Shown here in pieces: positions 34,246-47,779 of a stretch of 64,000 nt of DNA. Every line of letters begins with the position of its first letter. Position 1 is the stretch's first letter. The stretch comes from Paragonimus westermani (taxonomy: Eukaryota > Platyhelminthes > Trematoda > Plagiorchiida > Troglotrematidae), in contig QNGE01000749.1 in assembly GCA_008508345.1 (NCBI GenBank), forward strand, positions 74,433 through 138,432, given 5' to 3'. Made by a program: the position numbers and the translations under genes. The notes under the pieces are model-generated. The model was not told where the DNA came from, did no database searches, and saw only the letters and a program-made list of their open reading frames with translations.

Positions 34246-34345
34246 GTTGATAATCAGATTGGGAATAACACAACGTTACGAGCAAGTTGTAATACTCTAC
34301 GTTTCAACCACCTCGGCTGGCCTTCCTCAGGAACGTTGAAATCGA
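34246..34345 (-). mobile_element. Penelope terminal-repeat fragment, minus strand
   Basis: The reverse complement of this segment matches 37228-37320 closely, including the hammerhead, the ACAACTTGCTCGTAACGTTG word and the following TGTTATTCCCAATCTG. Both copies diverge beyond that word, so only the terminal part of the element is shared. Confidence 0.65.
34291..34337 (-). ncRNA. Hammerhead ribozyme motif, Penelope type
   Basis: On the minus strand: AACGTTC, then the exact core CTGAGGA, a stem II built from GGCCAGCC and GGTGGTT, GAAA, the two-pair stem III ACGT, cleavage base A, and GAGTATT as the 3' side of stem I. Stem I here has weak pairs (two G-T type pairs and one mismatch) because AACGTTC has drifted from AACACTC in the other copy. 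Core boxes are intact. Confidence 0.55.
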
Positions 34346-36548
34346 AATCACATTGTGCTTTTTCCAGATAGCATCCGCCAGGTTCAAAAGCTAAAGAACG
34401 GTTCGGCTATTACGCTGCACGCAGTGTCTGCGAAAAACCTACAATTTAGCTGTAAGGTCAAGCCACATTCGTGCTCACTCATCACGCATGTCTACTACAT
34501 CAGTGACAAACAGTCTACTATCTGGCCTGAACTGACCGACAACTTTTGATTCAAGAGCCCTTTACTGATCACCTCACCCTCATTCCTATAAACGAATCCA
34601 GCAAATCACTTTATGAACAATTCACGTAAACCCAATCACAATAAGCTCCATGTTATCTCTGTATCCTATTTGAGCAATTCCAATTACATCTCTCTCGATG
34701 GTGTCCATCAAATGTGCCCAAAATGCTGTTTTAAAATTTGCCCGTTACCCCAAGTTATTACCGATATTTCGACTAAAACCATCTCAAGCACAACGCTCAC
34801 AACCTTTGATTACGTTCGTGCCGCATTTGTTGAATAGACTAATGTGCCACTCAATCTTAAGTGCAGTGCTTATCATAAACGCCGTCCATGGGAAAAGCCT
34901 AGGTGTCAAGAAATTTGGAGCTGCAATGAGCACATTAGATGTAAATGTTGTTTAGTTCACACAAACTTCTCGATACTCCTGCCTATGGATTGTCGTGGAT
35001 TGTACGGAGAATAGAGTTAACTTGACTTTGGGCATATATAGTATATAATAGGGTTTGACAGGTAGAGTTAGTTCAGTGCTCAGCAGTTGTCATTTCCCAG
35101 TTTTGAGAAATAAAAAATGTTTGTCAAACATGGCTCAAGACAGTTTTGTTTAAAAAGTTGAACACAAACTGATGGGTTGTGAATAGCGCGAAGTATATAG
35201 GGCTTAATAAAAAAGTCTTTGAAATAGTCGGTAAGAAGAAAAATAATCGATGGAGGCATACGGGGCCATTGAACACATGTTGTAGCGTAACGTTTGCATT
35301 AGTGTCAAGTTAACCAAATATTACGTATGTCAACCAAAAGACCTGGGTACCAAGTTGTAATATCGGAGGCTAACAAACTTTGTAACAAAATTTGCGTCTT
35401 ACACCTTAACTTGAAAGTCGTTAGCTTGTCAGTAGTTTCACGGTGTATGGTAATCAGGCAGGTGATAAAATCATAAGCAATTGCTTTACCAAGGTTAGAC
35501 TGGAGGGATCTCCTGAATGAGGGGTTTTCAGTTAGTCAGATCTCGTGCACAAAATGCTGCAAGTGGAACTATAATCGACCGGCGTCAACTAACCAAAACC
35601 CCTGATCAGCTAGTATGTCGACTTTGTTTGAAGGAGGTGATGATTAAGGTAATTTGTATGAATACGTGTAGGCTTTAACGCAATGAATTGCTGCTCAGAT
35701 CACTGCTGCCCTGGTTTCTGAAACTAGGCAGTCAAGCACACGACAGTTATTTTACCAGTCACGACTGTCAAAAATTTAATAGAATACTGATATTGAAATA
35801 CTCGGTGTAGACGCTAACCCACACTGTGTTTAGAATTTTTAATTTACATTCAGAAAAATGTCAGGAATATCCTTGGGAATTTTGAACAATAGTGGAGCTG
35901 TAGGACAAGTCGGAAGTTTTGGTGTTACGGATGAAAAATAGGTAGTGCTTAGTACTTGGCAACAAATCACATTCACTCATCAGAGTGCAAGACTTTTTAC
36001 GAATTGGGAAAACCAGTGCTATTACGTAGTAGGTTATACAGTTTGCACCTGAATGACCGCTTTAACAGGTTCAATCCAGTCTTATATTTTTGAGTTTGGG
36101 TTATTGCTGTAGCGAAAGAGAATCGTTCTTACCATTCAGTTCTTCCTTAACCACACGCATCTTCTACACATAGTGACGAATTGAGGAATTTTCGCATTCT
36201 GAACTCAACAGTACAAATGGCGAAATGTGCAAGAACGAACGAACTCGCCTGTTTCGAACATTAACTCACACTCAGTATCTAAGTCAGTAATGTTCGTACA
36301 TGTTAATTACAGACCCCTGGGAACCACACTTTTAGTTTGGTAATAAAGTGAGATCCACAAATTACTACGGTCTGTAACTTAGCATGAAAGCTAGTACAAA
36401 TTGACCAATATATTATTGAACAAAATAACATACTGAAATGCTATACTAGGATGACTAAGTTTTTTTTATGTATTTGTAGCACCACGAAGGGTACTCTGAA
36501 ATACTCATAAAAGTCCGCTAGAAAAATTACAGTATCAGCTGTTAAGGC
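34346..36548. other. No gene recognised
   Basis: Chance-length frames only (for example overlapping ones at 34355-34955). A short TATA-rich patch near 35034-35050. No repeat partner noticed. Confidence 0.4.
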
Positions 36549-36755
36549 ATGAGCAGGTCGAACGTGTGCAATGCCACTCGCAAGAAAATGCGGATAAGAG
36601 TGCTTACCAAACGAAAACGGTCACAAGTATCAGGCGGATTACAAAAAACCCCTGTCGAAACAATAACCTGTGCTGAACCTAGTGAGGAAACTTTCAACTC
36701 TGACTGCTGTCATGGAAGACTAGGTTTTTTCTATCAACGTAGCAGACTGGTGTAA
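36549..36755 (+). CDS. Small basic ORF with polyadenylation signal
   Basis: A 68-codon ORF with its own ATG, an in-frame stop just upstream, and a TAA at 36753. The N-terminal third is strongly basic (TRKKMRIRVLTKRKR), which resembles a nuclear-localisation or RNA-binding stretch; the middle is acidic (EPSEETFNSDCC). AATAAA follows at 36815. No known family. It may be a genuine small gene, an exon (a GT follows AGACTAG near 36723), or chance. Confidence 0.3.
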   Translation: MSRSNVCNATRKKMRIRVLTKRKRSQVSGGLQKTPVETITCAEPSEETFNSDCCHGRLGFFYQRSRLV

Positions 36756-36814
36756 ATTATTAGGATTTAATTGGTTATTCAAGGACTTTTTATATGTGCT
36801 CTAATACAACGTGA

Positions 36815-36820
36815 AATAAA
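36815..36820 (+). terminator. Polyadenylation signal AATAAA
   Basis: AATAAA 60 bases beyond the stop of the small basic ORF at 36549. The position suits a 3' end, but the hexamer is frequent in this AT-leaning DNA. Confidence 0.3.
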
Positions 36821-37189
36821 GAGGAAACTTACTTTTTTCCGTGTACCCTATTACCAATAAGTGAGGAACTACTTCAAGCACAAAAATTCGAAAGATACAT
36901 AAACTACTCTGATCGCAGATCTTACACATATATATGCTGTCCCACTCATAACGTTCAGAATGTATCACCAATGTGAGCACCGCCGCCGGTGAGGTTCACT
37001 CATCGTGTATGTCTTCGATCTAACCTCCGGTTCACTCGCTTGTTAGAAGACTCCCTTACCAGTTTAATCTTAAGTGTACGTGGACATAACCGAACTACGT
37101 TACCTAAGTTTTCCCATTCAAGTCAGGTTACCCGAATTTTTTCAGAGACAGACTACGAATTTAACTGATCACCTACCTCAAACTTATTA

Positions 37190-37330
37190 CGATGCAACTG
37201 CATTTTGAACAGTGTCTCGGCATAGTGACAACACTCCTGAGGAAGGTCACCCGAGGTGGTTGAAACGTAGAGTATTACAACTTGCTCGTAACGTTGTGTT
37301 ATTCCCAATCTGTTTATCACTAACTGTTCT
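37190..37330 (+). mobile_element. Penelope terminal-repeat fragment, plus strand
   Basis: Contains the intact-core hammerhead at 37230-37276 and the downstream ACAACTTGCTCGTAACGTTG block shared with 34246-34345 (opposite strand) and 29750-29805 (same strand). The left limit is a guess; no RT or endonuclease coding was seen beside it, so this looks like a solo terminal repeat or truncated element. Confidence 0.6.
37230..37276 (+). ncRNA. Hammerhead ribozyme motif, Penelope type
   Basis: All parts are present in order: AACACTC (stem I 5' side, 37230-37236), core CTGAGGA (37237-37243), stem II of seven pairs between 37245-37251 and 37255-37261 around a three-base loop, GAAA (37262-37265), two-pair stem III ACGT (37265-37268), cleavage base A (37269), and GAGTATT (37270-37276), which pairs with AACACTC with one mismatch. 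This minimal stem III architecture is the one reported for Penelope-like retroelement hammerheads. Three of the stem II pairs are G-T type, so strength is uncertain. Confidence 0.65.
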
Positions 37331-39312
37331 AAAATTTCTTCTTATTACCAATGCATTGCCAGAACGATTATGTTCAGTATTATGCGTTACCATTTAGCGG
37401 TGTGTAACAATGTGGTATCTGCCGATGACGCTCTTTGTCGTGTATTATCGAACGGCCTGATGCAAATCTCACATTGTTTATTCAACAAGAACCTAAATGA
37501 ATTAGCCGATAAAACCTACCCCCCCAATTTGTACTGAGTTGGGCCGAACGGTTCATGCAAAATTAGTTATGCAAATCAATTCGTCGCATTCAGTGTCAAT
37601 AAATCTGTTGAGCATTGGTGAGAGGCACCAGGTGCACCAACATCGTGAGTCATTTCAAATGCAACCGTATGTTTGTGAACGGATATTTTATGCGAAGACA
37701 AAAAGAAAAGAAAAATCTTGAAAGTTTATCATCTTCCCCTTAACCAACACACTGATTCAGTTCCATGAATTGTACACACAAAAAAACCCATCGAAGTTTA
37801 AGCTCTGTCTAACCAGTATGCAGACCTCAAAGCTATTTTTACTATGAAATTTGATGGTGTGCTCTACTCTCAACAGACAAAATTAAAGGTTGTACTAAGT
37901 AGTGCACATTGAGCATCAAGTTTTGAATGATCAATGAGGTTGTTTATTTCTTAGTACCGTTTGAGGCAACCCACGCAGAAGGTATGAAAACTGGGAATGA
38001 AGTGGTTCACGGGGTAAATGCGGGCCTGAACAGCACAACTCTATTGTGAAGGCAAATTGATTCAACGATCATACTATCGAGACGAGTCCGCTTCTCGAAC
38101 TTCCAACAATTCTTGACTGTACGGTTAGTCGGTTGAATTTCATATTCACCACCAACCTTGGAGTGTTCGGAGACCAAAACGTGTCTTGTTTGTCCACTTA
38201 ACTGGTTGAATGGAAATCGAGAAAATTGTTCACTATAAAACTGTGAATACACGTAGATTGTCCTTTTGCCAATTTTTTTAAACCGAAGTATACAATAATT
38301 TTACTGTTTTTCTGGTAAGTCGGATTCACATTATGCACCAACTACAACCTCCGGGGGAAGAATAAACTGTAAATCACTTTGTTTGGGGCCCGCCAAGACA
38401 TTTAAATGTCGAAAAAGGTTTTTGTACATAGTTTCCTAGTTTTTCTCTGTTAAAAATAAGCAGCTTTCTAGAAAAGTAAAGCTCGTGGATAACTTTCGAC
38501 TCCCGCAGGCAGTGAGCTATTTGCCAAATCTTTGAGGCACTGAGCATATCTCTAATATGTTATAACTGAAAAAACTGCGGCGTAACGAACTAGCTTGTTC
38601 CGGGGGTTAATCGCCGACGAAAGTCTGTGGCTTCACGAAATACAAAAATGAGAGTTCACGGAAACGGGTAGATAAATGACGACGTCAAAATAAAACCCCT
38701 TTTTAGGATCATCATGATCCCCTTGTAAACTTCTGTTTAAATACCTTTTTTATTAGTTGGCTGACATCAATTTTTCTATCTCCACAACTTGATCACAATT
38801 ACTCACCAGGCCTAAGCATAAATATGATGACCTTAGTCTGAAAATGAATAAGTAAAAGCAGGCCTGTTTACACATTGTCACAACACACTGTTATGTCATT
38901 ATTATACAGCAAAATTAAAAATGCGTCTGATTAAAAATCGCTTTTTTTACTGTCTTCTCTACTGGTCAAAACCACTGCATTCTGGGAGACGCAGCTGAGC
39001 TATGATTTCACCAGGTCAACCACTAACACTGGGCATAAACAATCTAATTTTCAGTTTAATACAAAGCATGATTTCCTATGCTTTATATTTTCACATTACG
39101 ACTTTTAAAATTGCACATTTTGGGTTGACAGAGCTGATCACCTTTTTATTACTTATGTCTGAAGGAGTAGACAGTACTTTATCAGCTCTATACTGGACGT
39201 ATTACAACATTTCGACCGTTATCCGAACCCCTCTAGGCAACAGGGCACTTCATTGACACACAAACTTGTATTGAAGAAACAGATATTTTGCCCAAATCAC
39301 TTCTTTGCAAAG
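37331..39312. other. No gene recognised
   Basis: A poly(C) run of eight lies near 37519. Frames at 37539-37721 and 38007-38252 (minus) are unrecognised. No repeat partner noticed. Confidence 0.4.
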
Positions 39313-39528
39313 GTTCATACTGGCGTCAACAAATTTGCAAACTACTCCTTCAAGTCCAAAATTAACAACAAAACATTACGTGGAATTAGTAGTACTGTTA
39401 TCACCACCGGTTTGTGAAGTACAAGAAAGTCATAGGTGTAGACAACTTTTTAGGTTTGTACACAAAGGAAAACGACATTTGCTGATACACTCCAGTCCAG
39501 ACGTTAGCTGGTTAGTAAATTGTGTCAG
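39313..39528 (+). CDS. Candidate internal exon, unknown protein
   Basis: A 216-nt open segment between an acceptor (CTTCTTTGCAAAG) and a strong donor (GTGTCAG then GTAGCT). The product includes TTKHYVELVVLLSPPVCEVQ and a basic patch FVHKGKRHLLIHSS. Length is a multiple of three with matching end phases, as for a cassette exon. No family recognised; chance remains possible. Confidence 0.3.
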
Positions 39529-42500
39529 GTAGCTCATAAATTTGAAAAAACGTAGACTGGAGAATAATCAGTCCCCCAAACATTTGCGCTGCTTATTTAT
39601 CAATTAAGCCGAGTCACAGCACAACTCAACCCTATGGGAAGCTTTGATGAATATATATCGTAGTCATTTTGCAAGGTTCTTACGGGGAATGACAAACGAA
39701 TAGTGAAATGTGACAAAAGAATTGTAGAGAATTGTCTTTGGCGCAGTTTTACCTTATTTCGAGCAGAAAGAGACTTGATCTTCATGCAAGCAAAATGCAC
39801 CATAACATTTTATGCTGAATAAAATATCATAATAGTACCCTTCTCCTGTTGATTCTTGGAAGGAAATGAAGACAAAACAGACGAAGATGTGCGAAAACTG
39901 TTCTATGGCAGATAAACAAAATTTTCAACAGGTTATTGAATACATTTGATGAACTGAACGAGCAACCGGATGATATATGACCGCGCTTAACTAATTAACT
40001 TAAGACTTTCCTAGACAATAAATTATCGGAATTAATCTTGTAGGCGCTGCTAGTAAGCGTCGTTGTAAGAGCAGGAGGACACACGAAGATTTGAAATTTA
40101 TAAAGAAATATGACAAAGATGTTCTTAGTAGAATAATTCAGATAAGAAAGTAGGTTATCCAGGGTTTTTGGGATCAGCGTAAATAGTCACGCAAGGAGGT
40201 AAATCCCAAACATGTGAAACGCTCGTGATGTGGTTTGTTACAAACTCAATGAAATGCCAGTATATTTATGTAGTCAGCCGAAGTAAAGTTTACAAAATTC
40301 AAGTATACATGTGCTCTCACCCGAAGAATTCCCTCTGCGAAGAACCGTGTACATCATCTGTACAAAACCGTTTCCACGGGCGTGAGATGCTTAAGAATTA
40401 AACTCACGGGTTGAGCCTGATCCACACTCGGTTAGAGTTATCACATCCAGCAAGGTTTATCAGTCAACCCTTGAAAAATTTACCCAGAGGCCGGTTTTTC
40501 TGTGACTAAGCCCCTCGTGGACTAATAGATTCGTAGGTTGTTACCTGGGGGAGAAGGTACTTTCTTGTGCATTCTTGTATCTGTGCGTTCAAATGAAAAT
40601 GAAGAGAGTTAACTCGTAAACAAATTCAATGAATCTGCTTGCTGCAAACATTTTAGAAACCACCAGTGAAACACCGAAACAACATTCAGTCAGACCTGCA
40701 TAGTCGATGACCCGTGAGATTGGGGTGGTATAACGATCAGGAAGCTTATAGTGCTGACTGTCTCTCGTGTACGTGTCGATCCAGTAACATTTTAGAACTC
40801 TCAACCAATTCGGCCGTGACCACAGAGTTGGGCAATACGTTCCAACGTGAGGCGGTTCTCCCTACAAAGTAGCCTACTTGTTCCGTGGCTCAGTTTCAGA
40901 AGTTGCCTTCTCAAACTTCGACCTACATAATTATAGCTACTACGACGCCGAGCAAGAACAAATCAAAGTTCCTCATTGTCCAACCATAATAAGTTGAAAT
41001 ATTAACGTTTGCACACTAGCACAGTCTATATGTCCACGTATTCGAATTAAAATGCTCATCACTTTCTAGTATGATTCGGTAAAACCGCCCGCGCTATTCA
41101 TATGAATCTATATGTATTTATTTGTGCAAATCACCTCTGTAATTGTGTTTGCATTACAGGGGGGTTAAAATGTATTCCGTTTCTCTGTAATGAAATCCAG
41201 CTACATTTCACTTGTGTTACAGGTATTTCGTAGTGCTTATTATCCAGTTACTAAGCGATGGTGACTACAGGTTAAAAATAACAAAATATGAGCTGATCGT
41301 TCTCTGTTAATAATTTCTGGTAAGCACGAACAACTCATAATCACTATGTTTAAGTCTGTCAGCTTGAGATGGTTAAAATCAGCTTTTTTACCAGAATCCC
41401 GGTATTGGAAGTCAGATTTTGTTTACTCTTATTAACAAAAATAGACGCCGTGATTGGCTGTGCCCAGCCAACGTTGATACTATATGTACAGTTGATGTAA
41501 ATTAAACCGACCTTGCTCAGATTTGTCGCTGATTAATCCCACAAGCAGAATGGATAAAAAACGATGTTACAATGGTCATCTCTCTTCAAACGTCTTTGGA
41601 ATAGTCTTCAACGAACAATAATTATTTATCCGGCCGACGTCTTTTCCATCTCTATATACAATCTTTGCTTGTTTTTATCATTCAGCATAATTCCGTAGAA
41701 CTCGACACTAATCTGCAAACTGAGAAACAGTTAACAACCGTTGAACTTGTGGAAGACAAACCGATAAGTCATCATTCCATCTAAAGAAGTTATGTATTTG
41801 GTATTGGCACTCCCACAGTACACAGTGACAGGAAATCCTATCCGACAACCTGCAGAGTATTTGTTGGTCACATCATCCATTTCTGGAACTGAAAACGCAG
41901 AACGCAAGTGCATTCATTCGGACTACCGAGCTTCCGTTGATTTTGAAATTGGAAAAATGAACTGAGGTGCCCTATAAAAATGATTGTAGAAGGCTGATTG
42001 AATGATGACGTGGGTGATATTTACTGAAGCACCCAGGGCGATGCAAAGTGTTCCATTTACTCTCGGATAAAGAAGACCTGGGAGGGAAAATTAAGTTGGT
42101 ACGAAAAGTGACTGATAAATCAGCCTGAGCTGAGCTCTGTGAGCTTAGTTCCGACAGTGACCTCGTCCACCAGTATATCAAATATCGATTTAGCCAAGAC
42201 GGTCGCTTTACTATTGTATCAGTTTACCATAAGCAGACATATCTCCACTGTATTAAAAGCGATGACAAATTAGGAAGAAACAAACTTTTTATAACCATAA
42301 CCAGTATGTTCTTTGGCGGACTGTAATATGCCAGGCTTTCTCCAAAAAATAACAACACTGCAGTTCCCTCAGTCCAGTCCCAGCTCTTTTGCATAAATCG
42401 TTGCGCATATATAATCGATGTGAACTGAACTGTTTGCAAAAATTACAGGCATCATTATTGCTTGCTAATTCCTGATTTTCGTTAGAAAACACGGCTGTCT

Positions 42501-45500
42501 TCTTTCGTCATTTAGATACTTTTATTTCAATTCAACTGTTAACCAGGATGTTTTAGTACAGGAGGTTGGAACGTCTTTTGCCAAGGAACAAACTTCACAG
42601 AAAATTTTTTTTGCGCTTAATGGAGGGCAATTTCTCCGCAGGGATTATTGTAGTTCATACTTACGTATCCCTAAATCTTTGTTCTCAGTTAACGTTTCAT
42701 CTGGCAGAAAATTGTGAAAACTTAAAAGATTTCAGCAACTGTAGCTTACTCTATCAGCTGGTTATTAAAACATTGATGGCCATTACCAATGATTGAATAA
42801 AAAAGCTGTTACACGGTATAAACGTTTCGTTTCGTACTAGTGTACATTCGTCGTTTCTTTATTTCGCAGTCTGATCAACAAACAGTAAACAAGCACAAGA
42901 AGGCGTACCATTTTGCTCATAACAAGCTTGTAATTCCGGCCTCACGAGCAGATTGTTTCAAAAGATTCACATAGTAATTAGTTGGAAAATGATATTTTCA
43001 ACCACTTTTCAAAACCAAGTTATGTTTACGCCATTTGTGTTTTGTCTTTTTCTGTACTAAGCTTCACATATTGCTTCAGGTGAATTGACTAATTGGTTTT
43101 GCTTAGAATTTACGGAGGGTTAACTTTACCATTGTGTTGGCTGATCGCAAACGTTCTCATGTGACCTACACCAGTCCGAAGCATTTTGCCCGCTAACTTT
43201 ATAAGCCTGGTATGGGAATTTCAACACTTTCCATACTTAATCAGTTAACAGAAAAAAAGTCAGGTCTTCGTTTTGTGTTTTGTTACAAAAATGCTAGTCG
43301 CTTGTACATAACATCCAGTTCAATCGGTGTGGAGTTTAGTTCAGTAAATTGTGTGATGGTAAGGAATCTCGATTCTGCAGCTGACGGTGAACGATCAAAT
43401 TACTTTCTAGAGGTTGAGTATCCAGTTTACCTTTTGCTTCCTCGAACCATAGCCACTGCGTCGTCGTCATTTGCACATCCGAAATGAAACATTACGAGAT
43501 GGGTCCCCAATAAGTGCGACCAGCTGGTAAACAGCGTGCAACTTTACAGTGTTATACATGAACGTTCCTTAATCTTTCATTGTTTCTGGTTTGTCTTCCG
43601 AAATTTTTCTTTCGGAACTTTAAATATAAAGATAGAACATAATTTCATAATCTCATTAGCGGTTTTAGCTCACAGAATACTTCCAAAACGACTTATCAAT
43701 TAAGTCCTGTTCTACGTTTATCATAGAGTGAACAATACGCATTATTTAAGAATTGTGTCACGCATTGACGTGCCTAACGGCCATTCATAATTATATATAT
43801 AATATTATAATATATATATCCTATATATAATTATCTTAGGTGGCATTTTTCAAAAAGAGTCAATTTCGACTTCATGGGCAGCAGTTGAGGAAATAAGGTA
43901 GAAATAAGATAGAAATGAACGGATATTTAGAATATATTTCTGTTTCATAGATTACAGAAATCTTTAATGGTAACAGCAACATCCTCAAAAAGTACCAGTA
44001 AGGTTAGAAAAACGAAAAGTATCGTACAGAAATACACATTATTTAGTGAGATCAAATAATATTGTTTTCTTGCCACTTTGCTTTCTGATGCATAATTTTC
44101 ACTTATTATTCTTCAGAAAACAATTTGAATCGCACTATTTTGTTTTTGCTGAAGAGTAGCTCGGCTAACGTCGCACAGTGGGCTTGGACCTGATGCTACT
44201 ATCACCAGTATGCGTATTTTTTGCAAGTGAACCTGATGTGTTCTTTTTTTGTTTACCGACATATTGAGCAGTCTCGCAGTAATTGTACCTAATCACATAT
44301 TGTAATTTCTTGTGTTACGTTAGACAAGTGTAACTCGTGCAGAATTACTTTATAAAGGAGACATGATGGGCTAAAAATATATGGAGATAGTTGATACTTT
44401 ATGCAATTTTCATTCGCAATATTTGAAACGACTTTCAGCAAGAAAATGCAGCCAGGTCAGGCCTCCATTTTTATTTGGAATTGCTCGGTTTACTTGCAAT
44501 TTTTCCTCCTCATCACTCATTCTTTACGCAGAACACAAACAATCCAATCGAACGATTGTTGTCGCACCAAGCGTGACAAACTGAAAAATTTCCGTCCTCA
44601 TTATGATCGCCATTATTCAACTGTACACTATAAAAACGGTACACCAATTATTGCCGGATTAACTTGTTTATCAACGTTAGGTAGAAAAAGGAATATCATT
44701 GAGTGGCTTAATCGAAAAAGATGACAGTTTGTAGCCATGAACACACGCTTCACAAGGCATTCGGCTTTGCGATAGAGTAAAAAATCCGGTTGCGACTCGC
44801 TAGGGGAAACACATCCCTCTCGAAACCCAGTGCGGACGAAATTTTTTATGGTCGACTAATTTTTGCTAGTGTTGTTGGTTCAATCGATCGCCGTTGTTTG
44901 ATCGAGAATCAGGAGAAGGATGTCAACTAGTTCCTGATCATTTGCTAAAACTACTCATCCACTAAACCGATTGGACATTTTGACGTCACACAGACACGTG
45001 ATACGTTGCTCGGTTGAGAGTTACATTCAGAAATGTCGTACTGATGATGGGATGTTTGATGCTTTCAGTTTTGTTTGAACAAAAGCTTTTCTTCATAGTA
45101 AAGTATCATATAACCACTGTTTGGATGTGAATAGCGGAATAAACGATGTGAAAATTAGTGTCAATTTACTCCAAGCTAGCTTTACTGCATCACTTTCGCT
45201 GAGTTTCTGAGGGTGTACATAGCATGCTGAGCTTGGTCGATTGTTGGTAAAATCTTCAACAGCACTTGACGGTACGTGTTCTGTCGTACTTTGCAATGAA
45301 CAGTACTAATAGGATTGGTATTTATCTCGCGCTCAGGTTTATTTTTACATGTTGGTAATAACAGCAAAGTAGACCAAACTATTCGTCTTGTGTTTGAAAA
45401 ATCAGTAATAAAATTCAGCGTGCACTTACTGTTAATACAACCGTCATACTTCACGAAAGTAGTCAAAGTGTTTCGCTAAATCCGTCATTATTCCGCAAAC

Positions 45501-47779
45501 TCTGTCGGTTTGCTTGTGCAAGCTAAGTTTACTGAATAACTGAATGAAATTCTGAAGTATATTTGACAGCATAAGTTTTATGAACGTACTGGTAACAAGC
45601 AAGTTATTTCCAGGCTGTTTCAATCAAAAGCTTCTTATTTTGTACACGGCTTCCTAGAATATTATCATTTTTTCTATCCTGCATTGGAGAGCGGAATTTT
45701 GTTGCAATATTTGACTATTTTCAGCGAAATTCGAACTAAACATGTCACTTCTTAAAAAAAATCCGGCTGTTCACTTTTAACTGGCTTCTTTCCGTTACCG
45801 CGTGACCAGCATTTCCGTTAGATGGTGTGATGTATATTATTCACGTCAAGTTCTGTAAGGGCTGATGAGAGAGGACCTCCAAGAAGCTACAGTTTATTGA
45901 GGACATTTGAGTACAGAAGATGAATACTGAAAAACACATCTTCCTGAGCACTCCCGTAACGTTTATTCAGTACAATAATTGTCAGTATTGGTAGGCAGCA
46001 CACAAATGATAACTTTAATGGTATCAGCTTGTGTATCTGAAATCAATTCTGCAAGAAGTAGCAGGAATAGCTGAGTTAAAAACTACCCTGAACTAGATAA
46101 TCCTTGTAACTTCCAATGTCTCGATAAGCAGTCTGCAGGTAGACTTTTTATCGTGAAGGTACATATGACAGAAACATATTATGAGAGTATCATTCTACCG
46201 TGGTATTACAAAGTAATATCCATGAGGACGCTTGGGGATTGTGAGTGAATTTGAATGCATAACAACTTATGGTAATGGCAAAAAGTGCTTACACTAAGTA
46301 ATTCCGAAAACACATGACAGCCCACCATTGCGCTTAGGTGAACAGGGAATTCCTGAAACACATAAACCGTTCTCGATATCAAGAAGAGGTGCATCTATGA
46401 TCAAAGATCATGCTAATTTCGGCAAAACGGAGGCAGTGCGTCCTAAACAAAATTAAAAAAACAACAAGGTGTCCGCTCATGCAAATTAGTCGGAACGTTG
46501 TTTTTTTTAGGACGAAGTTCACATAAAGTTGTTTTCATCAGCATGGCATGAAGTGTAGGTGAAGCAGTATTGAACTAATCACTTTATTGCCCGACGTTTG
46601 TCAAAACTTTCAAAAATGGCTGATGTTGAGAGAAAATTTATTTCCATCCAACAAAACAGTAAACGGTGAAAATGAAAGCAAGCGCTTCATAATTATACAA
46701 AAATTTCCCAGTAGACGGTCGCAGTTAGTAATCAAATAAATGAGTCATCTTGGTATACAGCAAGTCTGAACAAAACAGTTGGGACACAAAAAGTGATGGA
46801 TGCAAGCATTTCGTATTTACTCGTTGGTACCATAGTTACAATAACGTGGACCGGTTGTATATTACAAACAATTCAGGGGGTTGATAATCGATAAGCTAAG
46901 GAAGTGTCATGTTCACAGAGCTAGCTTGAATCGATGGATTGCGACCGCTTCAGCAAATCTCAGAAGTCTTGAATTGGAGTGACGCAACAGGTTTCTCAAT
47001 AAATAGGCTAGATCGACAGGATAACCAGTGGTCAGGACGTGTCTAGTGACTGATGTCCAAACGAAGTTTCAAAGAATAGACAGAGAGGCCAAGGTCACTG
47101 AAATAGAATACCGCATAAGGCAACATCTACAAATGCTTTTACAGTTACTGATTTTCGACAAAGTAACCTGCAAACCTCTTAAACCATGTGAGTCATCAAT
47201 ATTCTAGCTGTATGGCCTGCCTTAGAAGTATGACTCTGGGATGCCGCTTCGGCCAATTTTAGAAACGACCAACCCTCCATGCCATAGGCTGGCACGCTGG
47301 CTAGTCGCTATTCTAGCTGCCTAAAACAAAAGTTCCAGGCATATTCCACCAAAGATTCTCTGGAATTGGTCAGTGAATTGAACAAACGAACTTGCTAACG
47401 AACTTATGCGCACTGTAGACGTTCGGTCAATGTTCAGAAACGTCTCTGTACATGAAACGATGAAGTATATTTGTGAGCTCGTCGAAGCAATTCACGTTGT
47501 AGCCACTCTTAACCGATATACTGAGGGAAAGTTTGCTCTTCTACACTGAGAATATCATTTTTCGTTTTCTCGAACAGTTAAAAACAGCGCAGAGATAACA
47601 GGCTAAATGATTGTCTCTCTAACCCTGAGGTTACGTGTGAATTCGAGGCCAACAACTGCTTGCCATTGTTAGACGCACTTATATGTCGCCGAAAAGATGG
47701 TTCATCTAGAAGAGCTGTCTACAGGAAATCCACATGATTGAGTCAGTACTTGAACTTTAACAGTGTCACACATGTCCAA
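39529..47779. other. About 8 kb without a supported gene
   Basis: AT-leaning DNA with chance-length frames. Frames at 43212-43487, 44381-44724 (plus) and 45093-45466 (minus) look somewhat coding and have GT-AG neighbours, but each competes with a second open frame over the same bases. An AT-repeat patch lies at 43788-43834. Confidence 0.35.
43788..43834. repeat. AT-rich simple repeat
   Basis: An interrupted (TA)n tract including TTATATATATAATATTATAA and a following TATATATATCC block. It is self-complementary and could extrude as a hairpin, but is otherwise ordinary. Confidence 0.85.

Noticed and set aside
43212..43487. 91-codon plus-strand ORF with a strong internal donor (ATG then GTAAGG)
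   Set aside because: The donor would split an otherwise open frame, no acceptor is convincing and no partner exon was found.
44381..44724. Two overlapping plus-strand ORFs of 67 and 107 codons
   Set aside because: Both frames look equally plausible, so neither can be supported.
45093..45466. Overlapping minus-strand ORFs of 67 and 94 codons
   Set aside because: Competing frames over the same bases, no recognised domain, and donor or acceptor choices contradict each other.
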